Source: Lucinisca nassula (taxonomy: Eukaryota > Mollusca > Bivalvia > Lucinida > Lucinidae). From it: a stretch of DNA of 64,000 bases. A program made the translations under genes and the position numbers. Shown piece by piece: positions 31,099-41,259 of the stretch. Position 1 is the first letter of the stretch. Each line of letters starts with the position of its first letter. The notes under the pieces are model-generated. The model saw only the letters and a list, made by a program, of their open reading frames with translations. It was not told the origin of the DNA and did no database searches. Where the stretch lies: the NCBI GenBank assembly GCA_963580285.1, contig OY757010.1, forward strand, positions 215,370,204 through 215,434,203, in the 5' to 3' direction.

Positions 31099-32945
31099 GG
31101 ATACAGATACTGTTATAGAAGACTGTAACCAAAACGATCAACTAAAAAAATTTTGGTCCTTTATGAAAAACTTGAAGAAGGATTCCACGGGTGTAGCTTG
31201 TTTAAGAGAAAATGGTATCCTGAAAACTGGAGCCAAAGATAAATCTGATATACTCAACAGACAGTTTGAGTCTGTGTACACCCGGGAACAAGTAGGTGCC
31301 CCTCCATCAAAAAGACCAAGTCCCTATCCAGACATAGATGATCTATTCATTGATCCAAATGGGGGTTAAATAACTACTAGACCGTCTTAACCTCCACAAA
31401 TCCTCAAGTCCTGATGACACCAGCGCATGTGTGTTAAAAGAATGCAGCGCAGAAATTTCTCCAGTCCTTGCCTGCATCTTCAACCAGTCCCTGGCCTAGG
31501 GTTACCCTAGTAGGGTAGGGTCCAAGATGATTGGCTTCAAGCCAATGTGGCACCCATTTACAAGAAAGGGCAAAAGTATGACCCTGCCAATTATAGGCCA
31601 GTATCACTGACTTGTATTTGCTGTAAGTCTCTGGAGCACATCATCGTGAACAAAATCATGCAACATCTTACAGAGCACAAGATCCTTGTTGAGTCCCAAC
31701 ATGGATTTAGAAGCGGTAGGTCATGTGAGACTCAGCTTGTCCAGTTCATCCACGACCTACAGGAAAATCTGGATGGGGCCCATAATATGGGTCACAAACA
31801 AACAGACCTAATTATTATGGACTTCGCAAAGGCTTTCGATAAAGTCCCCCACAGAAGACTTCTGTATAAACTGGAGTACTATGGTATCTGAAATGATACT
31901 CTCCAGTGGATCTCTACTTGGCTATCTGGATGAACACAAAAAGTCGTACCTGACGGTGTTTGCTCTGACCCTGCCCCAGTGCTGTCTGGTGTCCCACAAG
32001 GTTCCATGCTGGGACCGATATTGTTTTGATTTTTATGAACGACCTGCCAGACAACATCAACTCTACAATCCGCCTTTTCGCCGATGACTGTGTACTGTAC
32101 AGAAATATAAGAGGGTCTGATGACCTACAGATACTTCAGAATGACTTGGAAAAGTTGGTTGCCTGGGAAGATGCATGGCTCTAGAAATTTAATGTGGCCA
32201 AATGTCACTCTATGAGAGTGACAGGGCACCCTCCCTACAAACAGATTGTCCATGGTTATACATTACATAACCATGACAGACTGTTTCTTCTGCTAAATAC
32301 TTAGGAGTTCAAATCACTGATGACCTCTAGTGGGGTCAACACATTAATGAGATAACTAGTAAGGCTACTAAGACACTCGGTTTCCTTCGTAGAAATTTGG
32401 CTTTCGCACCGAGGGAAACCAAGGATGCTGCATACAAAACTTTAGTCCGCCCCAAGCTTGAATATGCAACACCAGTTTGGATGCTCTATCATCAAAAGGA
32501 GACTGATAGAATAGAAAAAGTTCAGAGGACTGCTGCTCGTTGGACCTGCAGATGCTGGCCTAACCAAAGTCATGTTGGAGAGATGCTTGAAGAACTCCAG
32601 TGGCCGACTCTGCAGGAAAGGCGCGAGCAGGCTTCTCTGACTCTATTCTATAAAATCCACAATAACTTAGCCATTATAGATAAGAGTAGGTACCTGTCTG
32701 AAGTCGGCGGAGGATGTAGGAGAACCAGGTCCCATCCCTTTCAGTATCACCGTCCTAATGCTTACACGGATGGTTTTAAGAGTTCTTTTTTCCCCAGGAC
32801 AATTGCAACTAGGAATGGCCTTACAATCGAAGCTGTCTCCTCTGAGTTTAAGGCCAAAATATAATATCCTAGGGTTGGGCAGGGGATAGGTATGGATTTC
32901 TTCCCCTGATGACTTCTTGTAAATAGTTTTAATCTACTGGTGGCT
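31099..32945 (+). pseudogene. LINE fragment of the 2A/PHD family, distant subfamily, 5'-truncated
   Basis: Reverse transcriptase and C-terminal part of a LINE related to, but clearly diverged from, those at 46-64 kb. Frames show KDSTGVACLRENGILKTGAK, NYRPVSLTCICCKSLEHIIV, MDFAKAFDKVPHRRLLYKLE and, after a gap in frame, FADDCVLY near 32080 (RT motifs A and C present), then FAPRETKDAAYKTLVRPKLE and AARWTCRCW, ending at a TAA near 32864. At least three frame changes and stop codons (for example after DPNGG near 31367) break it. It lacks endonuclease and PHD. It lies 240 bases upstream of a host exon on the opposite strand. Confidence 0.85.
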
Positions 32946-32989
32946 GTGTCACAAAGCTCTTTTTGGGGGGTGGGGATTGAAAACTTTTT

Positions 32990-33082
32990 GTGCCACACCC
33001 CAAACCTGTTATCATGGTCAGAATTGATCGAAGACAGTATCGAGAGAAAGAAAGAACCCGGAACCTCTCAATCACAAATCCG
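32990..33082 (-). mobile_element. Possible tRNA-SINE head, split by foldback element A
   Basis: On the minus strand, joining 33992-34040 to this block gives GGTGGAGCGCATCGG, GTGATTGAGAGG and TTCCGGGTTC, resembling a tRNA D-arm to T-arm. Similarity is partial and the remainder is not recognised. Confidence 0.3.
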
Positions 33083-33981
33083 GAATCGAGACAGTTCCCC
33101 GACACGGTTTTTGAAGACAGTTCCCCCGACACATTTGAAGACAGTTCCCCGACACATTTGAAGACAGTTCCCCGACACCTTTGAAGACAGTTCCCCGACA
33201 CTTTTGTTCAAAGTCAAATGATCTGTGACTGATCATGATGATTATCATAATTGATAGTTATTATGCGTTCATCAATATTCTGATGACAATTCACCGACAG
33301 ACGTTTAGAAATATTAAATTATGGGTTCATAGACATTTTTGAAGACAGTTTCCCGATGTAAAATAAAAGCTTATACTTGATACCATTATCAATAAGCTTA
33401 ATGAATACACCTGAAATTAAGTTGACTAGCATGTTAAGTTTGGGAATGAACATGCACACATTTAAACAAAATAAAAACGTCTTCTGGGAAACGCAATAGT
33501 ATATTTCTAATAGTCATTTTTCCATATAATAAACATTTGAAAAATGAAGATGAGTTCAAAGTTTTTGTTTTAAATAAATATTATTAAAGTATAAGAATAT
33601 AAAATAGATATCTAACGCTGTTATGCGAACAATAATGATAATTATTCGAACTGTCTTGAAATCAATAATGAAATTTCAGGCAACTCATAAATATAGTTGC
33701 CATAGCAAGAAACGTCCAAATTATAACTAATATAATATTATCTTACCCCTAATTGCCAATTAGGTCATTAAGACTATGAACAATAGTGTCGGGGACCTGT
33801 CTTCAAAAGTGTCTGGGAACTAATTGCCAATTATAATTATCAGTCACAGGTGATTTAACTACGAACAATAGTGTCGGGGAACTGTCTTCAAAAGTGTCTG
33901 GGAACTGTCTTCAAATGTGTCGGGGAACTGTCTCCAAAAACCGTGTCGGGGAACTGTCTTGTCGGGAAACTGTCTTGTTCC
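33083..33981. mobile_element. Foldback element A (GACAGTTCCCCGACAC type)
   Basis: Both ends are arrays of a unit of about 22 bases, GACAGTTCCCCGACAC plus TTTTGAA, direct at 33093-33205 and inverted at 33785-33975. A 10-base target duplication CACAAATCCG flanks it (33073-33082 and 33982-33991). The middle is AT-rich and non-coding. A second copy is at 34965-36226. Confidence 0.85.
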
Positions 33982-34163
33982 CACAAATCCGATGCGCTCC
34001 ACCTAACAATATGTCTTTGACGGAGGTTCGAGACTGATTAAAAATGTATCTTGTGCGCATTTGGTAAGGTCATATTGCAGAATACCTTTGTTTCCACCTC
34101 TGAAAATGGCGGACCTCAGCGGAAGTGACATCACGCAGATTGTCCTTATTGGCATCATTTGCA

Positions 34164-34562
34164 GGGAAAGTATAAAACCCGGGAGTAAATTTTGACACTC
34201 GAATAAATGTTCTAAACATTCACATATCTGGATGAAATTTGGACCAAAAGTAGAATATAGACTTTTCTTTAAAATGCATTAAGTTTTAATATTATTATCA
34301 ATTAGTCTTCAAGATATGAACCGAAATATACAACCATGTCGCAAAATTATCGCCCTGGAGTAACTTTTGCGGTATTGACGATGTCAAGCATTCTGCAAAA
34401 TATGTCCAGTCTATGGTTTCTACAAGAATTACTTTATGTAATATCAATTAAAAACATATCAGAGATGAACAAAATGCAAAAATAAAGTTGTTACATCGCC
34501 CCGTCTAGTAAGTAATCGACCAGAGAGTTGGCCGGGAGTAATTTCTGGGTTGAAATCGGCTT
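34164..34562 (+). repeat. Left long inverted repeat of the 6.9-kb element
   Basis: Contains CCCGGGAGTAAATTTTGAC, AATATAGACTTTTCTTTAAA, TCGCCCTGGAGTAACTTTTG and GGGAGTAATTTCTGGGTTG, each found reversed in the right arm. Confidence 0.8.
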
Positions 34563-34964
34563 TTTTGCCTTATTCACGGCCTTATTGCTTATATCACATA
34601 CATTGTATTTATTAAATGTTTATCAGCAGAAAAGCTGAGATTCAGCATGGAGTACCAGTATTTATTTACTTGTCATATCGGGACTCGACACACATCCAAA
34701 CCCCAAACCCATATCACGCCCTGCTCCTGAGCCTATGATTTTAGAGGTGTTTGATTATGTGACCCGGGAGCATTTATTTGGCGCTATTTGTTTTATGGCC
34801 GTATAATGTAGAAAAGATGACACTAATTACCCCCCGCAGTCTGATCAGTGCCCTTGCTATTAGCTGTCAGGATAGTACGACTATGTTTAATAAATGCAAT
34901 GTATGTGATATGGGCGATTTATGGACATCTCGGCCCCTAACAAACTCGGCCCCTGACAAACTCG

Positions 34965-36226
34965 GAATCGAGACAGTTCCCCGACACGGTTTTTGGAGAC
35001 AGTTCCCCGACACATTTGAAGACAGTTCCCCGACACTTTTGACGACAGTTCCCCGACACTTTTATTCAAAGTCAATTGACCAGTGACGGATCATGATGAT
35101 GATCGATAGTTGTTATGTGTTCATCAATATTTTGAAGACATTTCACCGACAGACGTTTAGAAATATTAAATTATGAATTCATCGAGATTTTTGAAGAGAG
35201 TTCCCCGACAGACTTTTACGTGTATAAAATAAAAGATTATACTTGATGCCATTATTAATAAGATTAAATGACTACATCTGAAATTAAACGAACTAGCATG
35301 TACAGTTAATGAACATGCAGATATTTAAACAAAACAAAATGTCTTCTTGGGTTTTGGTTTTACGACCTTTTCAAGATTATTTCACTCATATCGAGCTGAT
35401 CGTTAATCAGAGGTGGGCGTAAACTGGAGTACCCGGAAAAAAACACCTGACATTCCGTTGCAGAACTTGGCGTCTCACATGTGACCCGAGCGAGGCTCGA
35501 ACTACAGCGGTGAGAAACCTAATCAGCGCTCTTAACAACTAGACCATGAGGCCCGTGATGTCTTCTACGAAACGCAATAGTATATTTCTAATTGTTATTT
35601 TTTCCATATAATAAACATTTAAACAATGAAGATGAGTTAAAAGTTTTTGGTTTTAATTCCATCTCCACGAATGCCGACTGACAAAGAAATTCCACATTAC
35701 CTCACCTCTGGCTTAGACTTCCAGACAGATCGATCATCGGCAGAACAAAAGTCGGCGAACTGTCTTGAAATCAACGAGGAAATTTCAGGCAGCTCATTGA
35801 TATAGTTGCCACAGCAAGAAACGTCCAAAATAAAACTAATATATCAGAAAGACATTGCCTCTCCAAATCACAGGTATACTTACAATGATCAATTAGCCTT
35901 TCTTATCCCCAGCTATCGCTAATTGCCAATTAGGTCATTAAGACAATGACCAACAGTGTCTTCAAATGTGTCTGGGAACTAATTGCCAATTATAATTATC
36001 AGTCACAGGTCATTTAACTATGACTAATAGTGTCGGGGAACTGTCTTCAAAAGTGTCGGGGAACTAATTGCCAATTATAATTATCAGTCACAGGTCATTA
36101 AACTATGAACAATAGTGTCGGGGAACTGTCTTCAAAAGTGTCGGGGAACTGTCTTCAAATGTGTCGGGGAACTGTCTCCAAAAACCGTGTCGGGGAACTG
36201 TCTTGTCGGGGAACTGTCTTGTTCCC
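34965..36226. mobile_element. Foldback element B (GACAGTTCCCCGACAC type)
   Basis: Same family as element A: direct units at 34971-35065, inverted units at 35950-36226, the latter with extra repeats of CCAATTATAATTATCAGTCAC. A 10-base duplication GACAAACTCG occurs at 34955-34964 and 36227-36236. An S1 SINE is inserted at 35348-35557. Confidence 0.85.
35348..35557 (-). mobile_element. S1 tRNA-derived SINE in foldback element B
   Basis: On the minus strand the head reads GGCCTCATGGTCTAGTTG with TTAAGAGCGCTGATTAGG and B-box-like AGTTCGAGCC; the 3' end is GTCGTAAAACCAAAACCC. Target duplications ATGTCTTCT flank it (35339-35347 and 35558-35566). The sister foldback A has the uninterrupted site near 33478 (CGTCTTCTGGGAAACGC), which confirms the insertion. 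Confidence 0.9.
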
Positions 36227-36721
36227 GACAAACTCGGCCCCCATTCAACTCCATCCCTAAAAACTCTGTCCCTAGCAGCATTTAGGTCCTAAAATACTAT
36301 GTTTTTGTTTCCGAGAATCAATTTGGAAGGTGGATAGGTAGTTTCACAGAAAGTTTGAGCATATTTATCGTTTTTAATACGAAACCTTATCCACGATAAA
36401 AGATCGCGGAAACCGATGTTGTAATTGGGACGGTGTTGGAATTGTGTGTGGCATCACGAAAACATGCCTATATAATTTTGACCACCTGCAACCACACTTT
36501 TATATAGCAAAAACTGGGGTTTACAATGGTTTATATCAATTTACTTTTGTTTTCTTCCCAAAACCATAGAGTGTTGGTTCTTGTAAGAACCGCCTCGTCG
36601 ATACCGTTTTTACAAGTACCCAAATCTGTTTGCTGAAAAACATAGATTGTTGGTACTTGTTAGAATCGCCCTGTCAATGTGGTTCAAGTACCCAAATTCT
36701 GTGTTTACAGCAGAAATAAGA

Positions 36722-37951
36722 ACAAGAGTTGTCAGAAGACAACATAGCTCGCCTTTGGGGGCCTAAGATGGATGAGGGCAAGTTATCAAAAAAGAGCCAC
36801 AGTGACCTTGACCTTCAGCCCCAGACCCTGAAAGTCAAACTCGCTCGAGAGATAATCATACCCAACATTTGTGTTAAGTTATATTAAAATCCATTCATAA
36901 ATGTAGGCACTAGAGCGATCACAAAGTTTTTCTAAAAATAGCCACAGTTACCTTGACCTTCAGCCCCGGAACCTGAAAGTCAAAGTCACTCGAGATATCA
37001 TCATACCCAATATTTGTGTGAAATTATATAAAAATCTATCCATTAATAAAGGCGCAAGAGCGATGAAAAAGATTTTCTAAAAATAGCCACAGAGACCTTG
37101 ACCTTCTGCCCCAGAACCTGAAAGTCGAACGAGCTCGAGATATCATCAAACCCAACGTTTGTGTAAGTTATATTAAAATCCATTTATAAATGTAGGCACT
37201 ACCGCGATCACAAAGTTTTTTCGAAAAATAGCCACAGTGACCTTGACCTTCAGCCCCAGACCCTGAAAGTTGAACTTGCTAGAGATATAATCATACCCAA
37301 CATTTGTGTGAAGTTATATTAAAATCCATCAATAAATTAAGGTGCAAGAGCGATGACAATGTTTTTCTGAAAATAGACACAGTGACCTTGACCCAGTGAC
37401 CCTGAAAGTAGTGACCTTGACCTTAAGCCCCAGACCCTGAAAGTCAAAGTCACTCGAGATATCATTATGTCCCAAGTTATATTAAAATCCATCAATAAAT
37501 GAAGGCGCTATAGTGATTACAATGTTTTTCTAAAAATAGCCAGTGACCTTGACCTTGAGCCCCAGACCCGCTATGTTTTTAAAAAAAAAAAAAAAAAAAA
37601 AAAGAAAAGGAAAAGAAAAAAAAAAACAACAAAAAAAAAAACATGCCTCCCCCGGGATTTGAACTCACGCAGCTTGCAGGTAAACTTTAACACAGGATTT
37701 CAAGGGAGGTAATACAGAGGAAAATATTAACTTCTCAAAAAGACCAATTTAAGCCAAAAAACCTGTAAAATGAAGTAAAATGATAATGTTAAATATTGTT
37801 TTTTACCAATTGTGAATTATATATTCAAAATAAACTTGTAAAACATCACATATAAGAGCTTGCAGGTAAACTTTAACCAAATGCAGACGCCGACGACGGA
37901 CGCCCGGGGGTATGGCAATAGCTTCCCCTTACTTTCGTAAGGCCAGCTAAA
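36722..37951 (+). mobile_element. Helitron-like family H3
   Basis: Begins ACAAGAGTTGTCAGAAGACAAC (GTTGTC..GACAAC hairpin) then TAGCTCGCCTT. Core units of about 145 bases recur on TGACCTTGACCTTCAGCCCC near 36804, 36949, 37094 and 37239, more degenerate to 37560. A poly-A tract (37578-37641) and a 165-base block interrupt it. The end GACGCCGACGACGGACG is followed by hairpin CCTTACTTTCGTAAGG and AAGGCCAGCTA. TAGCTCGCCTT and AAGGCCAGCTA are subterminal inverted repeats. Insertion into a Q MITE left no duplication. Confidence 0.7.
37671..37877. repeat. 21-base direct repeat around a 165-base block in H3
   Basis: AGCTTGCAGGTAAACTTTAAC occurs at 37671-37691 and 37857-37877. The block between is AT-rich. 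This looks like a target duplication or a slipped duplication; preceding it is CCCGGGATTTGAACTC, which resembles a reversed tRNA T-arm. Confidence 0.55.
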
Positions 37952-38085
37952 AATGTGTAACGTTCATGTTTCATCTTAAAATTTTCATATGTGGGAGGTG
38001 AAAAATTCAATATTTTAGAATAGGGTTTTTTTTTTTGTGATATTAACATTTCCAGTGTAAAACCAAAGGTAAACCTATAGAAAAC

Positions 38086-38386
38086 AATATTTGCCCCGCC
38101 CATCGGGGCTTGGAGAAATAGTTTGGGCTGCATGATGCTTCCACGCAGAGCTGAATCTGACACGAGTAAACTGCTTAGAAGGACTAAGCCTGCCCAGGCA
38201 AAGCGGTGTGAGACAGATCGTCCAATGCATATTTAAGCCTTCTGGTTTTATCGGGCGGCATGGCTTAAGGTGTCATTTCATCTCAATGTCAGGTAAAAGT
38301 CCCACAAAATTGGAAGCAACGTCTCCAAAATGACTTAAATAGTGTTGACGGTGTCGTTAAACTCCAATTCAAACAAACAGAAACAA
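38086..38386 (+). mobile_element. S2 SINE with target duplication
   Basis: Starts AATATTTGCCCCGCCCATCGG, ends GTCGTTAAACTCCAATTC plus AAACA repeats. Nine-base duplication ATAGAAAAC at 38077-38085 and 38387-38395. Confidence 0.85.
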
Positions 38387-38395
38387 ATAGAAAAC

Positions 38396-39226
38396 TAGAA
38401 ATGCGTCCATAGGACACGGATGCCCCCGCCCAAAAATATGTCTATGTTCGTATTCATCCATAGAAAGTTATTGACAGTGTTTAAGTTTTGGACCCTTTTT
38501 ATGCCATTTGACCTCCAAGTATGACCTTGGAGGTACGGATCTGGGTTTGCACGTGACACATTGTCTCATGATGGTTAACATTTCTTCAAAATTATTTCAA
38601 AATCCATCCAAAAATAAGTAAGTTATTGGCTGCGTTTAAGTTTCGGACCCATTTTTTGACCTTTGACCTCCAAGTATGACCTTGACCTTGGAGGTACAGA
38701 CCTGGATTTTGCATGTGACACAACGACTGATGATGGTTAACATTTCTACAAAGTAATTTCAAAATCCATCCAGAAATAAGAAAGTTATTGACTGCGTTTA
38801 AGTTTCGGACCCTTTTTTTGACCTTTGACCTCCAAGTATGACCTTGACCTTGGAGGTACGGACCTGGGTTTTGCAGGTGACACATCGACTCATGATGGTT
38901 AACATTTCTCCAAAATAATTTCAAAATCCATCCAGAAATAAGAAAGTTATTGACTGCGTTTAAGTTTCGGACCCTTTTTTGACCTTTGACCTCTAAGTAT
39001 GACCTTGACCTTGGTGGTACGGACCTGGGTTTTGCACGTGACACGTCGTCTGATGATGGTTAACATGGATGCCGAGTAATTTTAAAATCCATCAAGAAAT
39101 AAGGAAGTTATTGACTGCGTTTAAGTTTCGGACGCACGGACGGACAGACGCACGGACGCACGGACGGACGGACAGGGGCAACGCTATATGCCCTTTCCAC
39201 CATTCTTCGAATGGCGGGGGCATAAC
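38396..39226 (+). mobile_element. Helitron-like family H4
   Basis: Begins TAGAAATGCGTCCATAGGAC (CGTCC..GGACACG hairpin) followed by ATGCCCCCGCC. Core units of about 160 bases are anchored on TTTCGGACCC near 38641, 38803 and 38965. The spacer ACGGACGGACAGACGCACGG comes next, and the 3' end has hairpin CCATTCTTCGAATGG and GGCGGGGGCAT. ATGCCCCCGCC and GGCGGGGGCAT are a perfect 11-base subterminal inverted pair. Each unit carries TATGACCTTGACCTTGG. Confidence 0.7.
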
Positions 39227-39324
39227 AATATAGTTTATGATATACATGGATCTCCACGATTTGATTGTGCGTTGGCGACGTTCATTACGAAAACACTTAA
39301 AAAACAAATACATTGTCAATTTGT

Positions 39325-39440
39325 TTGACCAAAAATGGAAATTTTAAGATGAAAAAAAAAGCGATATTTTTCTTATTTTTGCTCGGAGTACTCACAATCT
39401 GTTTTAGCAGATATAAGAAAAATAATGTTTTAAGAAAGAA
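39325..39440 (-). mobile_element. Q MITE remnant, reversed
   Basis: GGAAATTTTAAGATGAAAAA, ATATTTTTCTTATTTTTGC, GAGTACTCACAATCTG and CAGATATAAGAAAAATAATG match Q in reverse; the palindrome is mostly lost. Confidence 0.5.
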
Positions 39441-39560
39441 ACTTAATTTTTCTGCCGTTCATGAAAGCATGAATGACAGTGTAGCACTAGCAAAGTTTAT
39501 ATGAACCCCTTCGGTGTTAAATTACTTTGCAGGTGATCCGCAGCTTTCATACTTTCATGA

Positions 39561-39867
39561 TTTGTTTTTGTTTGATTTGAGGTTTAACGCCCCGTCAACA
39601 CTGTAAAGGTCATTTTGGAGATGTTGCTTCCAATTTTGTGGGACTTTTATCCGACATCGAGATGAAATGACATCTCAAGCCCTGGCACCCAATGAAACCA
39701 ATAGGGTTTATAAGCATGGACGGGCCGACTCCCACCGCTTTGCCTGGACAGGCTTAGATCTTCTTAGCGTTTTACCCGTACTTGTGTGCGGGTCGGTTTC
39801 AGCTCTGCGTGGAAGCATCATGCAGCCCATATATTTCTTTAAGCCACAACGGGCGGGGGCCGTCATT
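39561..39867 (-). mobile_element. S2 SINE, minus orientation, near full length
   Basis: Plus strand reads GATTTGAGGTTTAACGCCCC through CATCATGCAGCCCATA to CGGGCGGGG. Nine-base duplication CTTTCATGA at 39552-39560 and 39868-39876. Confidence 0.85.
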
Positions 39868-39896
39868 CTTTCATGAACAGCAGAAAAATAAAATTT

Positions 39897-39980
39897 AGGT
39901 CGGGTAAAAGCCCCACAAAACTGGAAGCAACTTCTCCAAAATGACCTATACAATGTTGACGGGGGTGTCAAACAATCAAA
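39897..39980 (+). mobile_element. S2 SINE 3' fragment
   Basis: GGTCGGGTAAAAGCCCCAC, CTGGAAGCAACTTCTCC and a degraded GTCAAACAATCAAAATC end. Confidence 0.65.
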
Positions 39981-40111
39981 ATCATTGGTATTAACCCTTA
40001 TGGTACCAAATGGGATCTTCCGCCTTATATATAGCACGAGTTCATTTCAAAATTTAGGGATGTCAGGTTCCGTTTTCATCAAAATTTATTTGGAAAAAGA
40101 CTGAACTTTAA

Positions 40112-40179
40112 GCAAACAGTGGAGGCCCTGATCAGACGCCGCATTCTGCGGCGTCTGATCTGGGCCTGCACTGTTTGCC
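40112..40179. mobile_element. P70 palindromic MITE, copy 8 (best preserved)
   Basis: GCAAACAGTGGAGGCCCTG pairs with GGGCCTGCACTGTTTGC; centre CAGACGCCGCATTCTGCGG. It is an almost perfect 68-base palindrome. Confidence 0.9.
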
Positions 40180-40183
40180 AGGG

Positions 40184-40575
40184 TAGCCGTTTTGGGGTTT
40201 CTGGTACTAAATGGTTTATTATTGCTGTGGAAAGGTCAAACCCTGCAAATGATAATAAAAACAAAATGATTCGATTTTTGTAAGTGCGAAACAAAACATA
40301 CAACTAGTCTCTTTTAAGTGGCAGAGATGTAATTACACGCAAATCAATCAATTAGTTTATTAATTACATGTACATCGGAAGGTGGGTGTCAGTGGACACA
40401 CAGCAGCGTGTCATACACTGGTTCAATCAACGGCATTAGGTTCATTTAACTCATGTGAGATGGGTTACTCATAATTTCATCAAAATGAGTTCAAAAGGTA
40501 ATTAGGCATATGTACATTAAAATATGTGTAATAGTTTGATAATAAATCAATTCCAAAACTAATATATACATATTT
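40184..40575. other. No recognisable feature
   Basis: AT-rich spacer inside the 6.9-kb long-TIR element; no splice-bounded frame or repeat seen. Confidence 0.4.
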
Positions 40576-40661
40576 TAATTTTGGGGGCCGAGTTTGTAGG
40601 GGCCGAGTTTGTCAGGGGCCGAGATGTCCCGTCACCATATGGGCAATAACGCAAATAAACG

Positions 40662-41062
40662 CTGATTTCAACCCAGAAATTACTCCCGGCCTACTCCCGG
40701 TTCAATTACTTACTTCACGGAGCGATCAAATAACTTTATTTTTGTATTTTTCTAATCATCGATATGTTTTTAATTGATAATACATAAACCTATTCTTGTA
40801 GCAATCCCAAACTGAACATATTTTGCAAAATGCTTGACATCATCAATACTGAAAAAGTTACTCCTGGGCGAAAATTTTTTGACATGGTCATATATTTGGG
40901 TTCATATCTTGAAAAGTACTGGATTATAAATATAAATCTTATATGAAATTTAAAGAGGAGTCTATATTCTACTTTTCATCCAAATTTTATCCCGATATGT
41001 GAATGTTTATTCGATTGTCAAAGTTTACTCCCGGCTGTTACTCCCGGGTTTTATACTTTCCC
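40662..41062 (-). repeat. Right long inverted repeat of the 6.9-kb element
   Basis: Reverse complement of 34164-34562 with scattered substitutions and short indels; ends at CCCGGGTTTTATACTTTCCC beside the S3 SINE remnant. Confidence 0.8.
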
Positions 41063-41259
41063 CATTTGCAGGGATGAATGCCAAAAAGTGCACCGTCCTT
41101 CGGATCAGCTGGAGGCCTTGTGCTGGAAGAGTCATCACCTGTGCAGGTTAACGACCCCTAACGTAATTACATGACTACTGTGTAGGCTTTCAACCCTGCA
41201 ACCTGGTATGTAATGTAAACCTGCGAGTAATGGTCAAATGTGACCGATAAAGAGTAAAG
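41063..41259 (+). mobile_element. S3 SINE, 3' part
   Basis: CATTTGCAGGGATGAATGCC, AAAGTGCACCGTCCTTCGG, GCTGGAGGCCTTGTG, TGTGTAGGCTTTCAACC and a LINE-like end GTAATGGTCAAATGTGACCG, with a degraded tail. Its 5' part appears displaced beyond the inserted 6.9-kb element (TTGGCATCATTTGCAGGG at 34149). Confidence 0.75.

Larger units (their letters stand above)
36452..38036. mobile_element. Q MITE split by Helitron-like family H3
   Basis: Left part 36452-36721 starts CATCACGAAAACATGCC and has a doubled palindrome region (two copies of the CATAGATTG/ACCC stretch). The right part 37952-38036 continues with TTAAAATTTTCATATG and GTGGGAGGTGAAAAATTC. The interruption is exactly the H3 element. Confidence 0.7.
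34164..41062. mobile_element. 6.9-kb long-TIR element (MULE-like or foldback), filled with other repeats
   Basis: Left end GGGAAAGTATAAAACC and right end, reversed, the same. Inverted repeats run for about 400 bases (34164-34562 and 40662-41062), and a further matching piece with CTCGGCCCCT words follows at 34905-34963 and 40583-40645. CATTTGCA (up to CATTTGCAGGG, ambiguous because the end also begins GGG) is duplicated at 34156 and 41063. Long TIRs with 8-11 base duplications fit Mutator-like elements. No transposase is present; the interior holds foldback B, an S1 SINE, a Q MITE, H3, S2 SINEs, H4 and a P70. Confidence 0.6.

Noticed and set aside
33164..36225. Inverted arrays as telomere- or origin-like structure
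   Set aside because: Units of about 22 bases with 10-base target duplications and two dispersed copies fit foldback transposons better.
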